From Lutraria lutraria (taxonomy: Eukaryota; Mollusca; Bivalvia; Venerida; Mactridae): a DNA stretch of 64,000 nt. The DNA is taken from assembly GCA_964023205.1 (NCBI GenBank), contig OZ026833.1:44175137-44239136 (forward strand), written 5' to 3'. The notes under the pieces are model-generated. The model searched no databases, was not told where the DNA came from, and saw nothing but the letters and a program-made list of their open reading frames with translations. The translations under genes and the position numbers were made by a program. Shown here piece by piece: positions 12,101 to 21,700 of the stretch (positions are counted from its first letter, which is position 1; every line of letters begins with the position of its first letter).

Positions 12101-15100
12101 ATGAAAAAAACACTTTAGTAATTAGGGCAATGAATATTTGGCGTTGATAGAGGAAGTGATGTTGCTCTGCTAAAACTGTATGAATAACTGAAAAATGTGC
12201 TTTCTATTTTGAATTCTTTTGCGCCACCTGTGTTCGATCCAAATAGTAAATGTAAAAAATTATTTCTTATGTTGAAATAGGTCGGACAAAATCCATTAAA
12301 TCAAGATGATGCTCTCGCTATGGTGACATTTATTCAGAAGACACCAACAAGTGGCTTAAGTGTTGTTGATATGAAGGTAAGTCAATTGATACAAACAATA
12401 GGTGATTGCCATGACAACAAATGGACATAAACCAACAATGACGCAAAACGTGGATAAAGGTGTTCGCAGAATGCTGGTCTAGTTTTGAATTATTCAATGT
12501 GCTATCAAAATGATGTTCGTATATCTATATCTGTAACAACGATGTGAAAATGTATAAATGACGTGTTGTTTAAGCTCTCCAATTTCGTATCTTTTAACCG
12601 TTTTGTTTTATTCATACTTAGCTAACTTTCAAAACATCTACAGAATTCAAACTTATGCAGACAACCATCTAAATATATATGCAATGTATGTATCCAATAT
12701 TAGACATCTCACTGAAAGGGATATGTTTTAATTATCTACTAGGTATTGTCTATTGAGTTTTACAAAACACTTTTTCCAGTTTTCACCGTGATTTGAAGAA
12801 AACTTACTGTTTTCATAATTATTAGTAGTTGGTACTTTGGAAGACAGGAACCTTTTAAAAAACAGATGTGTAATGAGCAATGGGCTTAATAATTTATATG
12901 TTGTTTAAAGACCCATTCGACAGTTATGGTCATTTCAGAGAGAGAGGAAATAATATACACTCAGGAGAACCCGGAATTTATATTCCTACCCTTTGCGAAT
13001 ACATGTAGTTTTTTCTTGGTTCTTATTCATGCCCAGTGCAAAGCACCGATATACGCCATTCCCCTTTTCCTGTGCATTTCTAGACACAGTACTTGGCGCG
13101 GTAGGTGGGATTGGAACACTGATAAAGCGTTTCTAGAAATTCGAAAGACGTGGCCAAGAATTGAACTCACGACCGAGTGTGGTTTATAGTTCTTGTAGGA
13201 AAATTGTTATAAATAGTATTCTGCGTTCCTAATGCACTCGTCAATATTCTGCCCGCCCGGGGTTGGGGCAGCGGGCATACACGGGATTAAGACAGAAGAC
13301 TATTTCCGACAGGCGGGAATTTGATATTAACTTTATTACTCCAAGTCCTGTGAATTAGACTTTGACCGGGTTTTACATCCAGGGACTCAGGAATTTTGAC
13401 AACGCAGAATAAAATACGTTGCCCCCATCCCTTGGGCATTTGATACACCAAGTAGGCTCTATGGTGGGGATATGGACGATTACGGTTGCCTTTAGGGTGG
13501 GGATTAAGACTTCAAAAATTATAAAATGTCAATTTCCCCTGGATCAACCCGCCAACATCCCCCCCCCCCCCTCCCCGGGAAAAATATTGACTGGTGCATA
13601 ATAACTGCATCTTCTTTATCAGGATGTAAGCGTTGATGAAACGTTTGTTGGCGTTCTAAAAGATATTAATGTGGATAGAGATATAACATTTCTACATGGT
13701 AGTGTACTAGATTCTAGTCAAAGAATACAAGACATAGATGAAGGGTGCCTACTTGTCTATGACTCAGAGACCGTCATCAAGCAACTCGGAATCGTTCTCG
13801 GGATAGATATCTACAAGATCTTAAACGGTACGTTTAATGTTCAGACGTTTATTTAGAGATGCAATTTAAAACAATGCAATCTTAAATTATATTTGTTCCT
13901 GATATGTTTTTATAGTTTATTTGTACTTACCAAACGGTTTATTTCCATTTGAGTTAAAAAATCAATCTTTGAAAGAATTGAAAGAATTATTGAGCATTTT
14001 ATATTTACGCAAGAGTTCTACGATGACATATTTATAAGGTCCAATAATAATGTCTATAATTTCTTGCAAACACAGTGAGTTAGTTGAAGATGTTGTCTTA
14101 ATTAAAGATAGCATAGGAATATACTAAAATAAAAATTGATAGGTGTGAGTTTGCGAGTACATGTGAGTATGTCCAATCATTCAAACATCTGATTACCTTA
14201 CAAAAGAAACACTAAAGTTGTATCATCATAAAACTATTAAAATATGATAAATGACACAGAGTTATCAAAAACATATAAATTACAAACATTATAATCATAA
14301 CGCCGAGCAGATATTTATTTCAATGTTAAGTATGTTCTGTATAATTCAACAACATCGGTATTAGCTCACTTTAAATCAATCACCCGACTCCGTGGTCGAA
14401 GGGTTAAGGTCGCTGACTTCAATTCACTGTAACCTCTCACTGATAGAGGATCGTGGATTCGAGCCTAGCTACCATGTTTCTCTTTATGTGAGAAAGTAGG
14501 CAGTTACTTACGGAGGATGGGAGTCTAGTTCTTATTTCTTTCCAAGAACGATGTTTTAGTGAACTGTCCGCCTCATATGACTCTGACTGTTGAAAGGGGG
14601 CGTAAAACCCAATATAAGCAAACAAACAAATCACTTTAAGTCAAAGCAATGTTCACATCTAATAGAACATACGTTTCCTGTTATTGTCGCATTGTAATCA
14701 TAGATCCTGGTAATGTCAATGTGTACTTGACATGTAAAGTTATACATCCTGTCTAGTCAAGTTAAGGATGGTTTCATATTTCAGATGTAAGGATATGAAA
14801 AGCGATTTTAAAATTTAATTCAACTGCACGGATCCTGTTTGTCACAAATATAGATCGACTAGAATTAGGCTGGCCGTTGTGACAGCAAAAATAAAATGAA
14901 GCTAACATCATAAGTGTAGGGAAAAATGCATCTAATTTGAACATGCAAATCAACAGTAAATAAACCAAACAATATAATGTACATATCGTTAAATCATTAA
15001 AACAACAGTAAATCATTCAAAACAACAGTAAATGTACGGATCAGTAAATTATTCAAAACAAGAGTTAATGTACGAATCAGTAAATCACTAAAACAACAGT

Positions 15101-16535
15101 AAATCATTCAAAACAACAGCAAATGTACGAATCAGTAAATTATTCAAAACCAGTAAAAGTACCAACAAGTAAATCATTAAAACAACAGTAAGTGTACCAA
15201 CGAGTAATCATTAAAACAATTAAAACAACAGTAAATATACCAACAAGTAAATCAGTAAAACAACAGTAAATGTACCAACAAGTAATTATTAAAACAACAG
15301 TAAATATACCAACAAGTACATCATTAAAACAACTGTAAATATATCAACCAGAAATCATTAATACAACAGTAAATGTACCAACAAGTAAATCATTAAAACA
15401 ACAGTAAATGTACCAACAAGTAATTATTAAAATAACAGTAAATGTACCAACAAGTAATTATTAAAACAACAGTAAATGTACCAACAAGTAAATCATTAAA
15501 ACATCAGTAAGAGTACCAACAAGTAAATCATTAAAACAACAGTAAAATACCAACAAGTAAACCATTAAAACAATTGTAAATATATCAACCAGAAATCATT
15601 AATACAACAGTAAATGTACCAACAAATAATCACTTAAACAACAGTAAATATACCAACAAGTAATCAACAAAACAACAGTAAATTCATTCTAATGCTCCCA
15701 ATATTGGCACAGTTTTCTCATGTTGGCCGGTGTTGTTGCTGATGCGTTCGTTTGTCGCTGGAGCATTCCAGTAACTTTTGACAGGTCTAAATACAATTTA
15801 CGGTACATATTCAAATTACTCGACGACGAGGAATGTTCTCAATAAATGCAATACTCATTGCATATTATCAAAAAAAGTTCAAGATGCATATATTTCATAA
15901 TATTTGTGTTCATAATATATGTATTTACTTTTAGTGCTCTGAGGAAGCCTCTTAAGGCGATTGCATAATGTTGGAATAAAGTCACAATTTCGCCATTTCG
16001 CAGTTCGCAAACTAATATATAGGAAAATTGATTTCCTAGCAGAAGTTGGAAAAAACTTTTTTCTTCATTTTTGATTCTCAGAATATATAATAGGAGCTCG
16101 ATTCGGACTTTTTTACGTCCCGAGTTGATGGCAACTACATTCTGTATTTCAGTTTTAGAATTATTGTTTGTGCATGTTTTAAAGCTACATTGATGACTTG
16201 CGAATTGCGAACTGCGTTCCAACCTTATTCAACATTTATACTATGTTTATGATCATTTATAGGCGCATGTTGTGTATTTTTAGCGGTTGTTGACGAGCGC
16301 AAATCAAATTTGACCCCAGAACAAACATGCAAAGTGTTTGAGGTAGGTACTTGATAAATCAACAAACATAATAATGCTAATATTGAATAAAACAGGTTTT
16401 CTTTTTAATTTGGTCTTCAGTTTATATCGAATAACATACTATATATGTTTTCTCTTCTAGGAATTACTACGAAACATGCGAATGCTCTTAGAAATTTATG
16501 TACAGTACAACCTCTCCAGAGCGGCCCTTTCCTGA
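3058..16535 (+). CDS. LRRC74A: LRRC74-family leucine-rich repeat protein, 13 exons, ~538 aa
   Basis: Coding exons: 3058-3162, 4437-4692, 5778-5983, 7010-7117, 7323-7416, 8276-8325, 8681-8762, 9161-9246, 11765-11959, 12281-12376, 13623-13827, 16284-16342, 16461-16535. Phases join throughout (1617 nt including stop). Residues 1-120 are a basic, Ser/Asn-rich N-terminus. Residues ~133-189 carry the block I associate with LRRC74 proteins (CQELYLKSCKHLGTV then GPLGMKACAMALV). Residues ~190-430 hold about eight 28-29-residue LRRs of ribonuclease-inhibitor type, for example HLKTLDLSHNGIGENGGRIL and TLTELDISNNRIDGKCLDRL. The last ~110 residues are a non-LRR tail. No signal peptide or membrane segment is seen, so a cytoplasmic protein is inferred; the molecular role of the family is poorly known. 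Paralogue A or B cannot be told by eye. Oddities: one GC-AG intron, and a last exon ending in a repeat (see findings). Confidence 0.85.
4437..4692 (+). CDS. LRRC74-like exon 2
   Basis: Acceptor attttattag, donor g|gtttgt, phase 0 in and phase 1 out. The peptide is basic (APRRQRTGTPG, IHRRRKNTD) and then acidic near its end (GEPYLKDNYDYD). An in-frame ATG at 4596 would be an alternative start if exon 1 were not used. Confidence 0.75.
5003..5200 (+). mobile_element. tRNA-derived SINE-like element
   Basis: Has an A-box-like gtggttgagtgatcatgg and a B-box-like gttcgaatccc 60-70 bp apart, followed by a tail with 'aaactgtccgc' that is also present in the copies at 9768 and 14381. It lies in intron 2 of the LRRC74-like gene. 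Confidence 0.6.
5435..5735 (-). mobile_element. SINE tail interrupted by a MITE
   Basis: The flanks (gagtgggagataagata before and catgagaactgggcgttt after the MITE) join into the SINE tail seen whole at 12905, 36760 and, in the opposite orientation, 59300. The MITE at 5479-5686 is inserted into it with a TA duplication. Confidence 0.6.
5479..5686. mobile_element. 208-bp TA-flanked MITE
   Basis: Begins ctgtattttcattta and ends ataatgattccacag as an imperfect inverted repeat, with inner complementary words (attcgtggatt / aatccacgaa). It is flanked by TA on both sides and splits a SINE. A related half-copy lies near 38575-38690, where 'gttgggctcaattttt' recurs. Confidence 0.65.
5778..5983 (+). 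CDS. LRRC74-like exon 3
   Basis: Acceptor ttttacag, donor gtatgt. Encodes the LRRC74 signature TYCQELYLKSCKHLGTV and IGPLGMKACAMALV just before the first full repeat. Confidence 0.9.
6707..6847. repeat. foldback element (inverted repeat)
   Basis: Arms read atatcacatcccacataggg and, in reverse complement, ccctatgtaggatgtgatat. The pairing continues inward through 'tgatagaacgtaatgttca'. The centre is CG-rich (ggctaacgcctcgg). It lies in intron 3 of the LRRC74-like gene. Confidence 0.8.
7010..7117 (+). CDS. LRRC74-like exon 4
   Basis: 36 codons, phase 0 at both ends, donor gtttgt. Encodes one LRR: IHTIDLTDNCLETKGAEYLA then ELLSENNFIKRL. Confidence 0.9.
7323..7416 (+). CDS. LRRC74-like exon 5, followed by a GC donor
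   Basis: Encodes ILSDNNLGYDGVLHLAGVIS and the start of the next repeat, LTSLNLSG. Only the donor tctG|gcaagt gives a phase-1 join to the next exon (GGA AAT GGA) and restores the LxLSGNGLGD consensus. Confidence 0.88.
8276..8325 (+). CDS. LRRC74-like exon 6
   Basis: Acceptor tttatttag, donor gtatgt. Encodes NGLGDSNIESVRPIIE, the second half of the repeat begun in exon 5. Confidence 0.88.
8360..8620. repeat. dispersed repeat, partner at 56870-57005
   Basis: cgtcactcgattggcacgca followed by 'attgatgcgg' resembles cgtcactcactcggtgcgca followed by 'tttgatgcgg' at about 56905. No termini were identified. Confidence 0.4.
8681..8762 (+). CDS. LRRC74-like exon 7
   Basis: Acceptor ttattcttag, donor gtaagt, phase 0 in and 1 out. 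Encodes LRR HLKTLDLSHNGIGENGGRIL then AEAL. Confidence 0.92.
9161..9246 (+). CDS. LRRC74-like exon 8
   Basis: Acceptor ttcgatatag, donor gtaagt. Encodes LRR TLQKLDISWNHLRKKGIIKI then AEMLA. Confidence 0.92.
9768..10000 (+). mobile_element. tRNA-derived SINE
   Basis: A-box region 'gatcgagtagttaagatcgc' and B box 'ggttcgagccc', then a tail with 'gtgaactgtccgcctcatatg' and 'gttgaaagggagcgtaaaa'. Nearly the same layout occurs at 14381-14612. The 154-codon minus-strand open frame here is a by-product of the element. Confidence 0.75.
11575..11700 (-). mobile_element. partial SINE-like repeat
   Basis: gcggccgaatcacctaacaa and 'taacttttcaccatg' resemble gcggccgattcacccaacca and 'caacttttccacgcatg' in the SINE at 43585-43775. 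The tRNA-like head is missing here. It ends about 65 bp before exon 9. Confidence 0.5.
11765..11959 (+). CDS. LRRC74-like exon 9
   Basis: 65 codons, phase 0 at both ends. Encodes two LRRs: SLLYLNMSWNATHTTGCSAF and TLTELDISNNRIDGKCLDRL, ending KKNTTLKTIR. Confidence 0.92.
12281..12376 (+). CDS. LRRC74-like exon 10
   Basis: 32 codons, phase 0, donor gtaagt. Encodes VGQNPLNQDDALAMVTFIQK, the last recognisable LRR, then GLSVVDMK. Confidence 0.9.
12905..13190 (-). mobile_element. tRNA-derived SINE, minus orientation
   Basis: The tail (gttgtttaaagacccattcg, 'caggagaacccgg') matches the copies at 36760 and 59300. A B-box-like sequence (reverse complement cgtgagttcaattcttgg) lies at the right side. 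It sits in intron 10 of the LRRC74-like gene. Confidence 0.65.
13233..13598. mobile_element. PIF/Harbinger-like MITE, 366 bp
   Basis: Terminal inverted repeats tgcactcgtcaatattctgc and, at the right end read in reverse complement, tgcaccagtcaatatttttc. Flanked on both sides by TAA (13230-13232 and 13599-13601), the target duplication expected for this superfamily. It has no coding capacity. The right TIR contains a C-run. It ends 24 bp before exon 11. Confidence 0.7.
13623..13827 (+). CDS. LRRC74-like exon 11
   Basis: Acceptor tttatcag, donor g|gtacgt. Encodes the start of the non-LRR tail (DVSVDETFVGVLKDINVDRD and further), with a segment ending IKQLGIVLGIDIYKILN. Confidence 0.88.
14381..14612 (+). 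mobile_element. tRNA-derived SINE
   Basis: Close relative of the copy at 9768: 'actccgtggtcgaagggtta', 'ggattcgagcctagc', 'gaactgtccgcctcatatga', 'gttgaaagggggcgtaaaac'. It lies in intron 11. Confidence 0.75.
15000..15685 (+). repeat. minisatellite, ~33-36-bp unit
   Basis: About twenty imperfect copies of aaaacaacagtaaatgtacc followed by 'aacaagtaaatcatt'. Unit length varies because of short deletions. It lies in the long intron 11 of the LRRC74-like gene. Confidence 0.85.
16284..16342 (+). CDS. LRRC74-like exon 12
   Basis: Acceptor atttttag, donor gtaggt, phase 1 in and 0 out. Encodes VVDERKSNLTPEQTCKVFE. Confidence 0.85.
16461..16535 (+). CDS. LRRC74-like terminal exon, partly repeat-derived
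   Basis: Acceptor ttctcttctag. Encodes ELLRNMRMLLEIYV then QYNLSRAALS and stop. From 16503 the sequence matches the end of the TA-flanked element at 62151-62334 (cagtacaacctctccagagc), so about the last ten residues and the stop come from a repeat. The native C-terminus may differ. Confidence 0.65.
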   Translation, partial: ELLRNMRMLLEIYVQYNLSRAALS

Positions 16536-16604
16536 GCCACAACCTCCCTTTGACAACAGCATGACTTTCCAACTGTACGATTTAGCTATAAATCTAAACT
16601 CTCT
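16503..16604. mobile_element. truncated TA-flanked repeat at the LRRC74-like 3' end
   Basis: Starts cagtacaacctctccagagc directly after TA, like the right terminus (reverse complement) of the element at 62151-62334. The rest is lost in the N gap. Confidence 0.65.
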
Positions 16605-16804
16605 NNNNNNNNNNNNNNNNNNNNNNNNNNNNNNNNNNNNNNNNNNNNNNNNNNNNNNNNNNNNNNNNNNNNNNNNNNNNNNNNNNNNNNNNNNNNNNNN
16701 NNNNNNNNNNNNNNNNNNNNNNNNNNNNNNNNNNNNNNNNNNNNNNNNNNNNNNNNNNNNNNNNNNNNNNNNNNNNNNNNNNNNNNNNNNNNNNNNNNNN
16801 NNNN
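16605..16804. other. assembly gap, 200 N
   Basis: Exactly 200 N, which suggests a fixed-size placeholder rather than a measured distance. It lies between the two convergent gene ends and inside repeats. Confidence 0.99.
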
Positions 16805-16848
16805 AGTTTGAATATACAATATGTCTATACACTTTACTTTCATTAAAA

Positions 16849-18545
16849 CAAGAGGGCCATGATGGCCCTATAAATGCTCACCAGGAGAAAAGGTCATTTG
16901 GAGATTAACGTTGTTGAAGTTTTCTATACGAGTCCAAGTAAGATCAAGTGACCCATCTGGGCCGTTTTTTAAAAGAGGTCTATTAGACAAAGCTAGATAC
17001 CAAATATCTTAGCTCTAGGCCTTGTGGTTTCAGAGAAGAAGATTTTAAAAAATTTTCCTATATAAAATAGAATAAACCCCAGGGGCCATAATTTGAACAA
17101 ACTTGGTAGAGGTCCACTAGACAATGCCACATACAAAATATCTAAGCTCTAGGCCTTGCAGTTTAGGAGAAGATTTTTTAATTTTTCCTATATAAGTCTA
17201 TATAAATCAAGTGACCCCCGGGGTGGGGCCAATTTTGACCCTAGGGCAATAATCTGAACAAACTTGGTAGAGGTCCACTAGACAATGCTACATACCAAAT
17301 ATCTTAGCTCTAGGCCTTGAGGTTTCGGAGAAGAAGATTTTTAAAATTTTCCTATATAAAATAGAATAAACCCCAGGGCAGGGCTAATTTTGACCCTAGG
17401 GCAATAATTTGAACAAACTTGGTAGAGGTCCACTAGATAATGCTACATACCAAATATCTTAGCTCTAGGCCTTGTGGTTTCGGAGAAGAAGATTTTTTTA
17501 ATTTTCCTATATAAAATAGAATAAACCCCAGGGCAGGGCTAATTTTGACCCTAGGGCAATAATTTGAACAAACTTGGTAGAGGTCCACTAGATAATGCTA
17601 CATACCAAATATCTTAGCTCTAGGCCTTGTGGTTTCGGAGAAGAAGATTTTTAAAATTTTCCTATATATGTCTATATAAATCAAGTGACCCCCGGGGCGG
17701 GGCCAATTTTGACCCTAGGGCAATAATTTGAACAAACTTGGTAGAGGTCCACTAGACAATGCTACATACCAAATATCTTAGCTCTAGGCCTTGTGGTTTC
17801 GGAGAAGAAGATTTTTTAAATTTTCCTATATAAAATAGAATAAACCCCAGGGCAGGGCCAATTTTGACCCTAGGGCAATAATTTGAACAAACTTGGTAGA
17901 GGTCCACTAGATAATGCTACATACCAAATATCTTAGCTCTAGGCCTTGTAGTTTCGGAGAAGAAGATTTTTTTAATTTTCCTATATAAGTCTATATAAAT
18001 CAAGTGACCCCCGGGGCGGGGCCAATTTTAACCCTAGGGCAATAATTTGAACAAACTTGATAGAGGTCCACTAGACTATGCTACACACCAAATATCAAAG
18101 CTCTAGGCATTGTAGTTTTTGACAAGAAGATTTTTTTAATTTCCTATATAAGTCTATGTAAAATCAAGTTACCCCCGGGGCAGAGCCAATTTTGACCCCA
18201 GGGGAATAATTTGAACAAACTTTGTAGAGTTCCATTAGACAATGCTACATACCAAATATCTCAGCTCTAGGCCCTGTGGTTTCGGACAAGAAGATTTTTT
18301 AAGTTTTTTCTATTTGTTGCCATAGCAACCAGAGTTTCTTATGAAATTTAATTTTTTGAACAACTTTAAAAGGGGACCACCCAAGGATAATTCCAGCAAA
18401 GTTTGGTTGCAATCGGCACAGCGGTGTAGGAGGAGATGTTGTTTTAAGTAAACATGGACGCCACGTAACGACGCACGACGCACGATGGACGCAGGGCGAT
18501 CACAAAAGCTCACCTTGAGCACATTCGTGCTCTGGTGAGCTAAAA
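16849..18545 (+). mobile_element. pearl-like tandem-array element, 9 units
   Basis: The left end has the palindrome gggccatgatggccc. The core has nine copies of a ~155-164-bp unit (marker agctctaggcc near 17011, 17145, 17305, 17461, 17616, 17780, 17935, 18099 and 18262). The right end has a hairpin, agctcacc...ggtgagct, with an inner gagcac/gtgctc pair. This resembles the bivalve pearl/Helitron-like non-autonomous elements: flanks around a tandem core. Related copies lie at 32358, 35518 and 37832. No open frame is present. Confidence 0.75.
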
Positions 18546-18609
18546 ATAGTCATCATAATATAATTATTATCATAATAAAACAAAATTATTATGATTAATA
18601 TACTTTAAA

Positions 18610-18741
18610 TCATAATGAAGAGAAATTGTTAGTCACAATACTGCAGATTTTTTCTTTCAAAATACGAGCTAAATATGATTGACCTGTACGACCAACTTCT
18701 ACTGCTAAAGCTTGGAAGTTGCTAACACTAGCTCCAAGTGT
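18610..18741 (-). CDS. ALG13/Otu-like exon 13, terminal
   Basis: Acceptor aatgtcacag. Encodes TLGASVSNFQALAVEVGRTG and onward to a stop at 18610-18612. I do not recognise this peptide in vertebrate relatives. No AATAAA-type signal was seen close downstream. Confidence 0.55.
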   Translation of the reverse strand, partial: TLGASVSNFQALAVEVGRTGQSYLARILKEKICSIVTNNFSSL

Positions 18742-21700
18742 CTGTGACATTAAATCACAGTGAAAATAAAACATTATATACATACTGGTGATTGTACTGA
18801 GCTGTGGTATATTGTACACCAGGTGCAGGGAAATTCTCTGTCTGTTCAGATTGTCGAACTCTATTACCATATACGTCATATGGCAACCATTCCTGAAAAC
18901 AAATGTACAATTGTTTAATTTTAGACCAGAATGACAATGTAAGAAAATAACAAGAGCGCCACATAGTTTCTGATAGGTATGAGCTACATTAAAGTGTTTG
19001 TATGCTGCAGATGCTGAGGCAGATGACGCAGTGATCACAAAAGGGGCTATGATGGCCCTTTAATAACTAACGGTACAAGCCAGAAGACTATTACCCAAGG
19101 AAATCAAGTCCTGAAACTAGTTCATTCAAATACAATGATTTCAACAGATACGGGTTCACAGGCTTAAGATGACATCTATGTGTGACTGTACACTCTGAGA
19201 GAATGGTTTAACCATCTGTTACAGTAACTATATATATTCAGCATAAACATGTCACATTATAAGTCATGATCTGATCATGCCTGATTTAACAAGTATATCG
19301 TCTCCTGCATTCATTCAACATCAAAGAAACACTGCATATATATCAGTATGTTATATCATAAATCAGTTCATATGTAATATTTACAAATGCATTTAAAAAG
19401 TTTGCGTATATCATCAAATTAATTTAACTGCAGCTAATGAACGAAGCATTAATCAAGTAACAAAATTGTTAAATAACCCTAAGGGCATTTTTTAATTAAC
19501 CACCTTAATAAAGGCCAACTGAACATAGCAGTTAAATTGCCCTTCATCCAGCAAGTGTTTTTGTTCATAGGTACAATGTATGTTGGTAGTCTTATTTAAT
19601 ACCAAAGAAAGAAGAAAGCTTATCTTATTATCATCAAGAAATAAATTTTGTCAAAGCTTGATAACATGTTTAAATCCACATTAGGTGCTTGCCTCATACA
19701 TTTATGCACAAAATCTAAGAATCAAATTCTTATAAAACCACATTAGTAGTATTCTAAATTTAATTCAAACGTCTAGAAAAAAATTAATACCATTCATATC
19801 AGAGCTGATAAATTCAGAAATCAATAGTTTATTAACATTAACTTCTTATTCATAGAAACAACTCATGTAAATTTCGTATTAAAAAGGTCAACGCTCATTA
19901 GTTGAAAATTATAATAGAAACCACTACATTACCTGAATAATTAATTTTTCCAAAAAATATCCTCAACTTTGAGTTTAGATATAATGCATGCTACCTGATA
20001 GATGTCCAACTACATTATGAGCAAATAATTTGTACTACTAATTACAATACTTGGTGTGAGCATGAGATTTTCTATTAGATAACATAATTAGATATTTCAA
20101 CAGATTTCACTAAATACCCCCAGGCTACTGAGAAATAACTGGACTATTATAAGAATAATTATGATAAAAATCATCTCCATGTCTAAGTCATATCTATCAT
20201 AATTTGTACATTATTGAATTGCTTTTTATCTGCAACTGATTTGATGAATTTTGAATATAGCGGCTTTAGCGGTCACCTACAATCGAAGGCCACCCTGTGA
20301 ACAAAAGCCATTCTTTTAAAAACCATCATTGATTATACAGAACAAAATTATCCCCTGAATAAAAGCAACCTGTCTATGGACTATGGAGATATCTATACCA
20401 AGGGTGGCCTTTGTTCACAGGTTTGACTGTTCTATGAAGTAATACTATATCATGACAACCACAATGGTCACCCCTTATAATAAGACTATTTCCTCCAAAC
20501 AGCACCTGGGCAACCACAAAGTGCAGTTGTTTTGATTGAAGAGAGTTTTATACTAGATAATGTGAACTGTGCAAATGTATGGGAGGAAGATAACAAACTT
20601 GTATACATTGTGTACTGTTCAGTTCTAAACTTGACTATCATACTTCTAAACATGGGCTATCTTTTTATCATAGACATTACTTTGTTGTACAAAGATAATC
20701 TCCTCACACCATACATAGGATGTATCTTTAAAGGATGAAATAAATTTTACACTAAGACATGTGAATATTTACGGAGGTTTATATAAATACTGGATCTTTC
20801 CTATTCAGAAGTAATGACAAAAACAAAGAAATGACCCCAAAAAATAGATTTTATGAAAAATACAAAATTTGAGAAAAAAGACTCAGGTGTAAAACTGATT
20901 AATCGATAAAACAAACAATGTCATAAACTATCAAATATTAAAATTTTGTAATCTCATTTAAAAAATTAAACAATTTAGCTAATCACCAATTTCAATAAAT
21001 CTGTTCACAATTATGAAACTGTATGTAGTCTACATATTTCAAATATGACCTTTTCAGACAATTAATAGATAAGGTTAAGACATCATGTACAATATTGATT
21101 AAAAAATAAATTTGAACCAAATTAAGTGACAACTGTTACCCTGAAGGGTTATATTTTGTTGTCACGAGTAAACCTATATCAGATAAATAAAAAAAGTTGT
21201 AATTCAATTTTCTACCTAATTGAAATGTTTATTATCAGTAAATATGTTGGCAATGTACATTTAGATTGTATGATAACACATACAAAAGGTGACATGTTAA
21301 TAATATTCTATCAAAATATTGATGTATATAAGCACAAATATGTTTATATTTATTACTAGTTGATAAAAAGATGAAACAAAATACTATATTCTGTTTATAT
21401 ACTCCATATCAGTCTATAAACATGACAAATATTGATTAAATAAGTTATAATTAGATAATAAACAAGAAATCAATTAGTTCAGTTACAGGCCAGTAATCAT
21501 TGATTTAACCAATAAATAATTCTGATACTGAACTATACAGAGATCATAAATCATCTCGAGTTCGACTTCAAGCTTCATAGCTGATGTCCTTAAGTTGAAA
21601 ACGTCATTTAGGTAATTTAAATGTTGAACAGTTCATCCAACTTGTAGGTAATCCATTCAACAGATATGAAGGCAAACAGATTAACTGTTTAAACAACTGA

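Noticed and set aside
16488..16908. Open frames spanning the N gap
   Set aside because: Their length is an artefact of undetermined bases.
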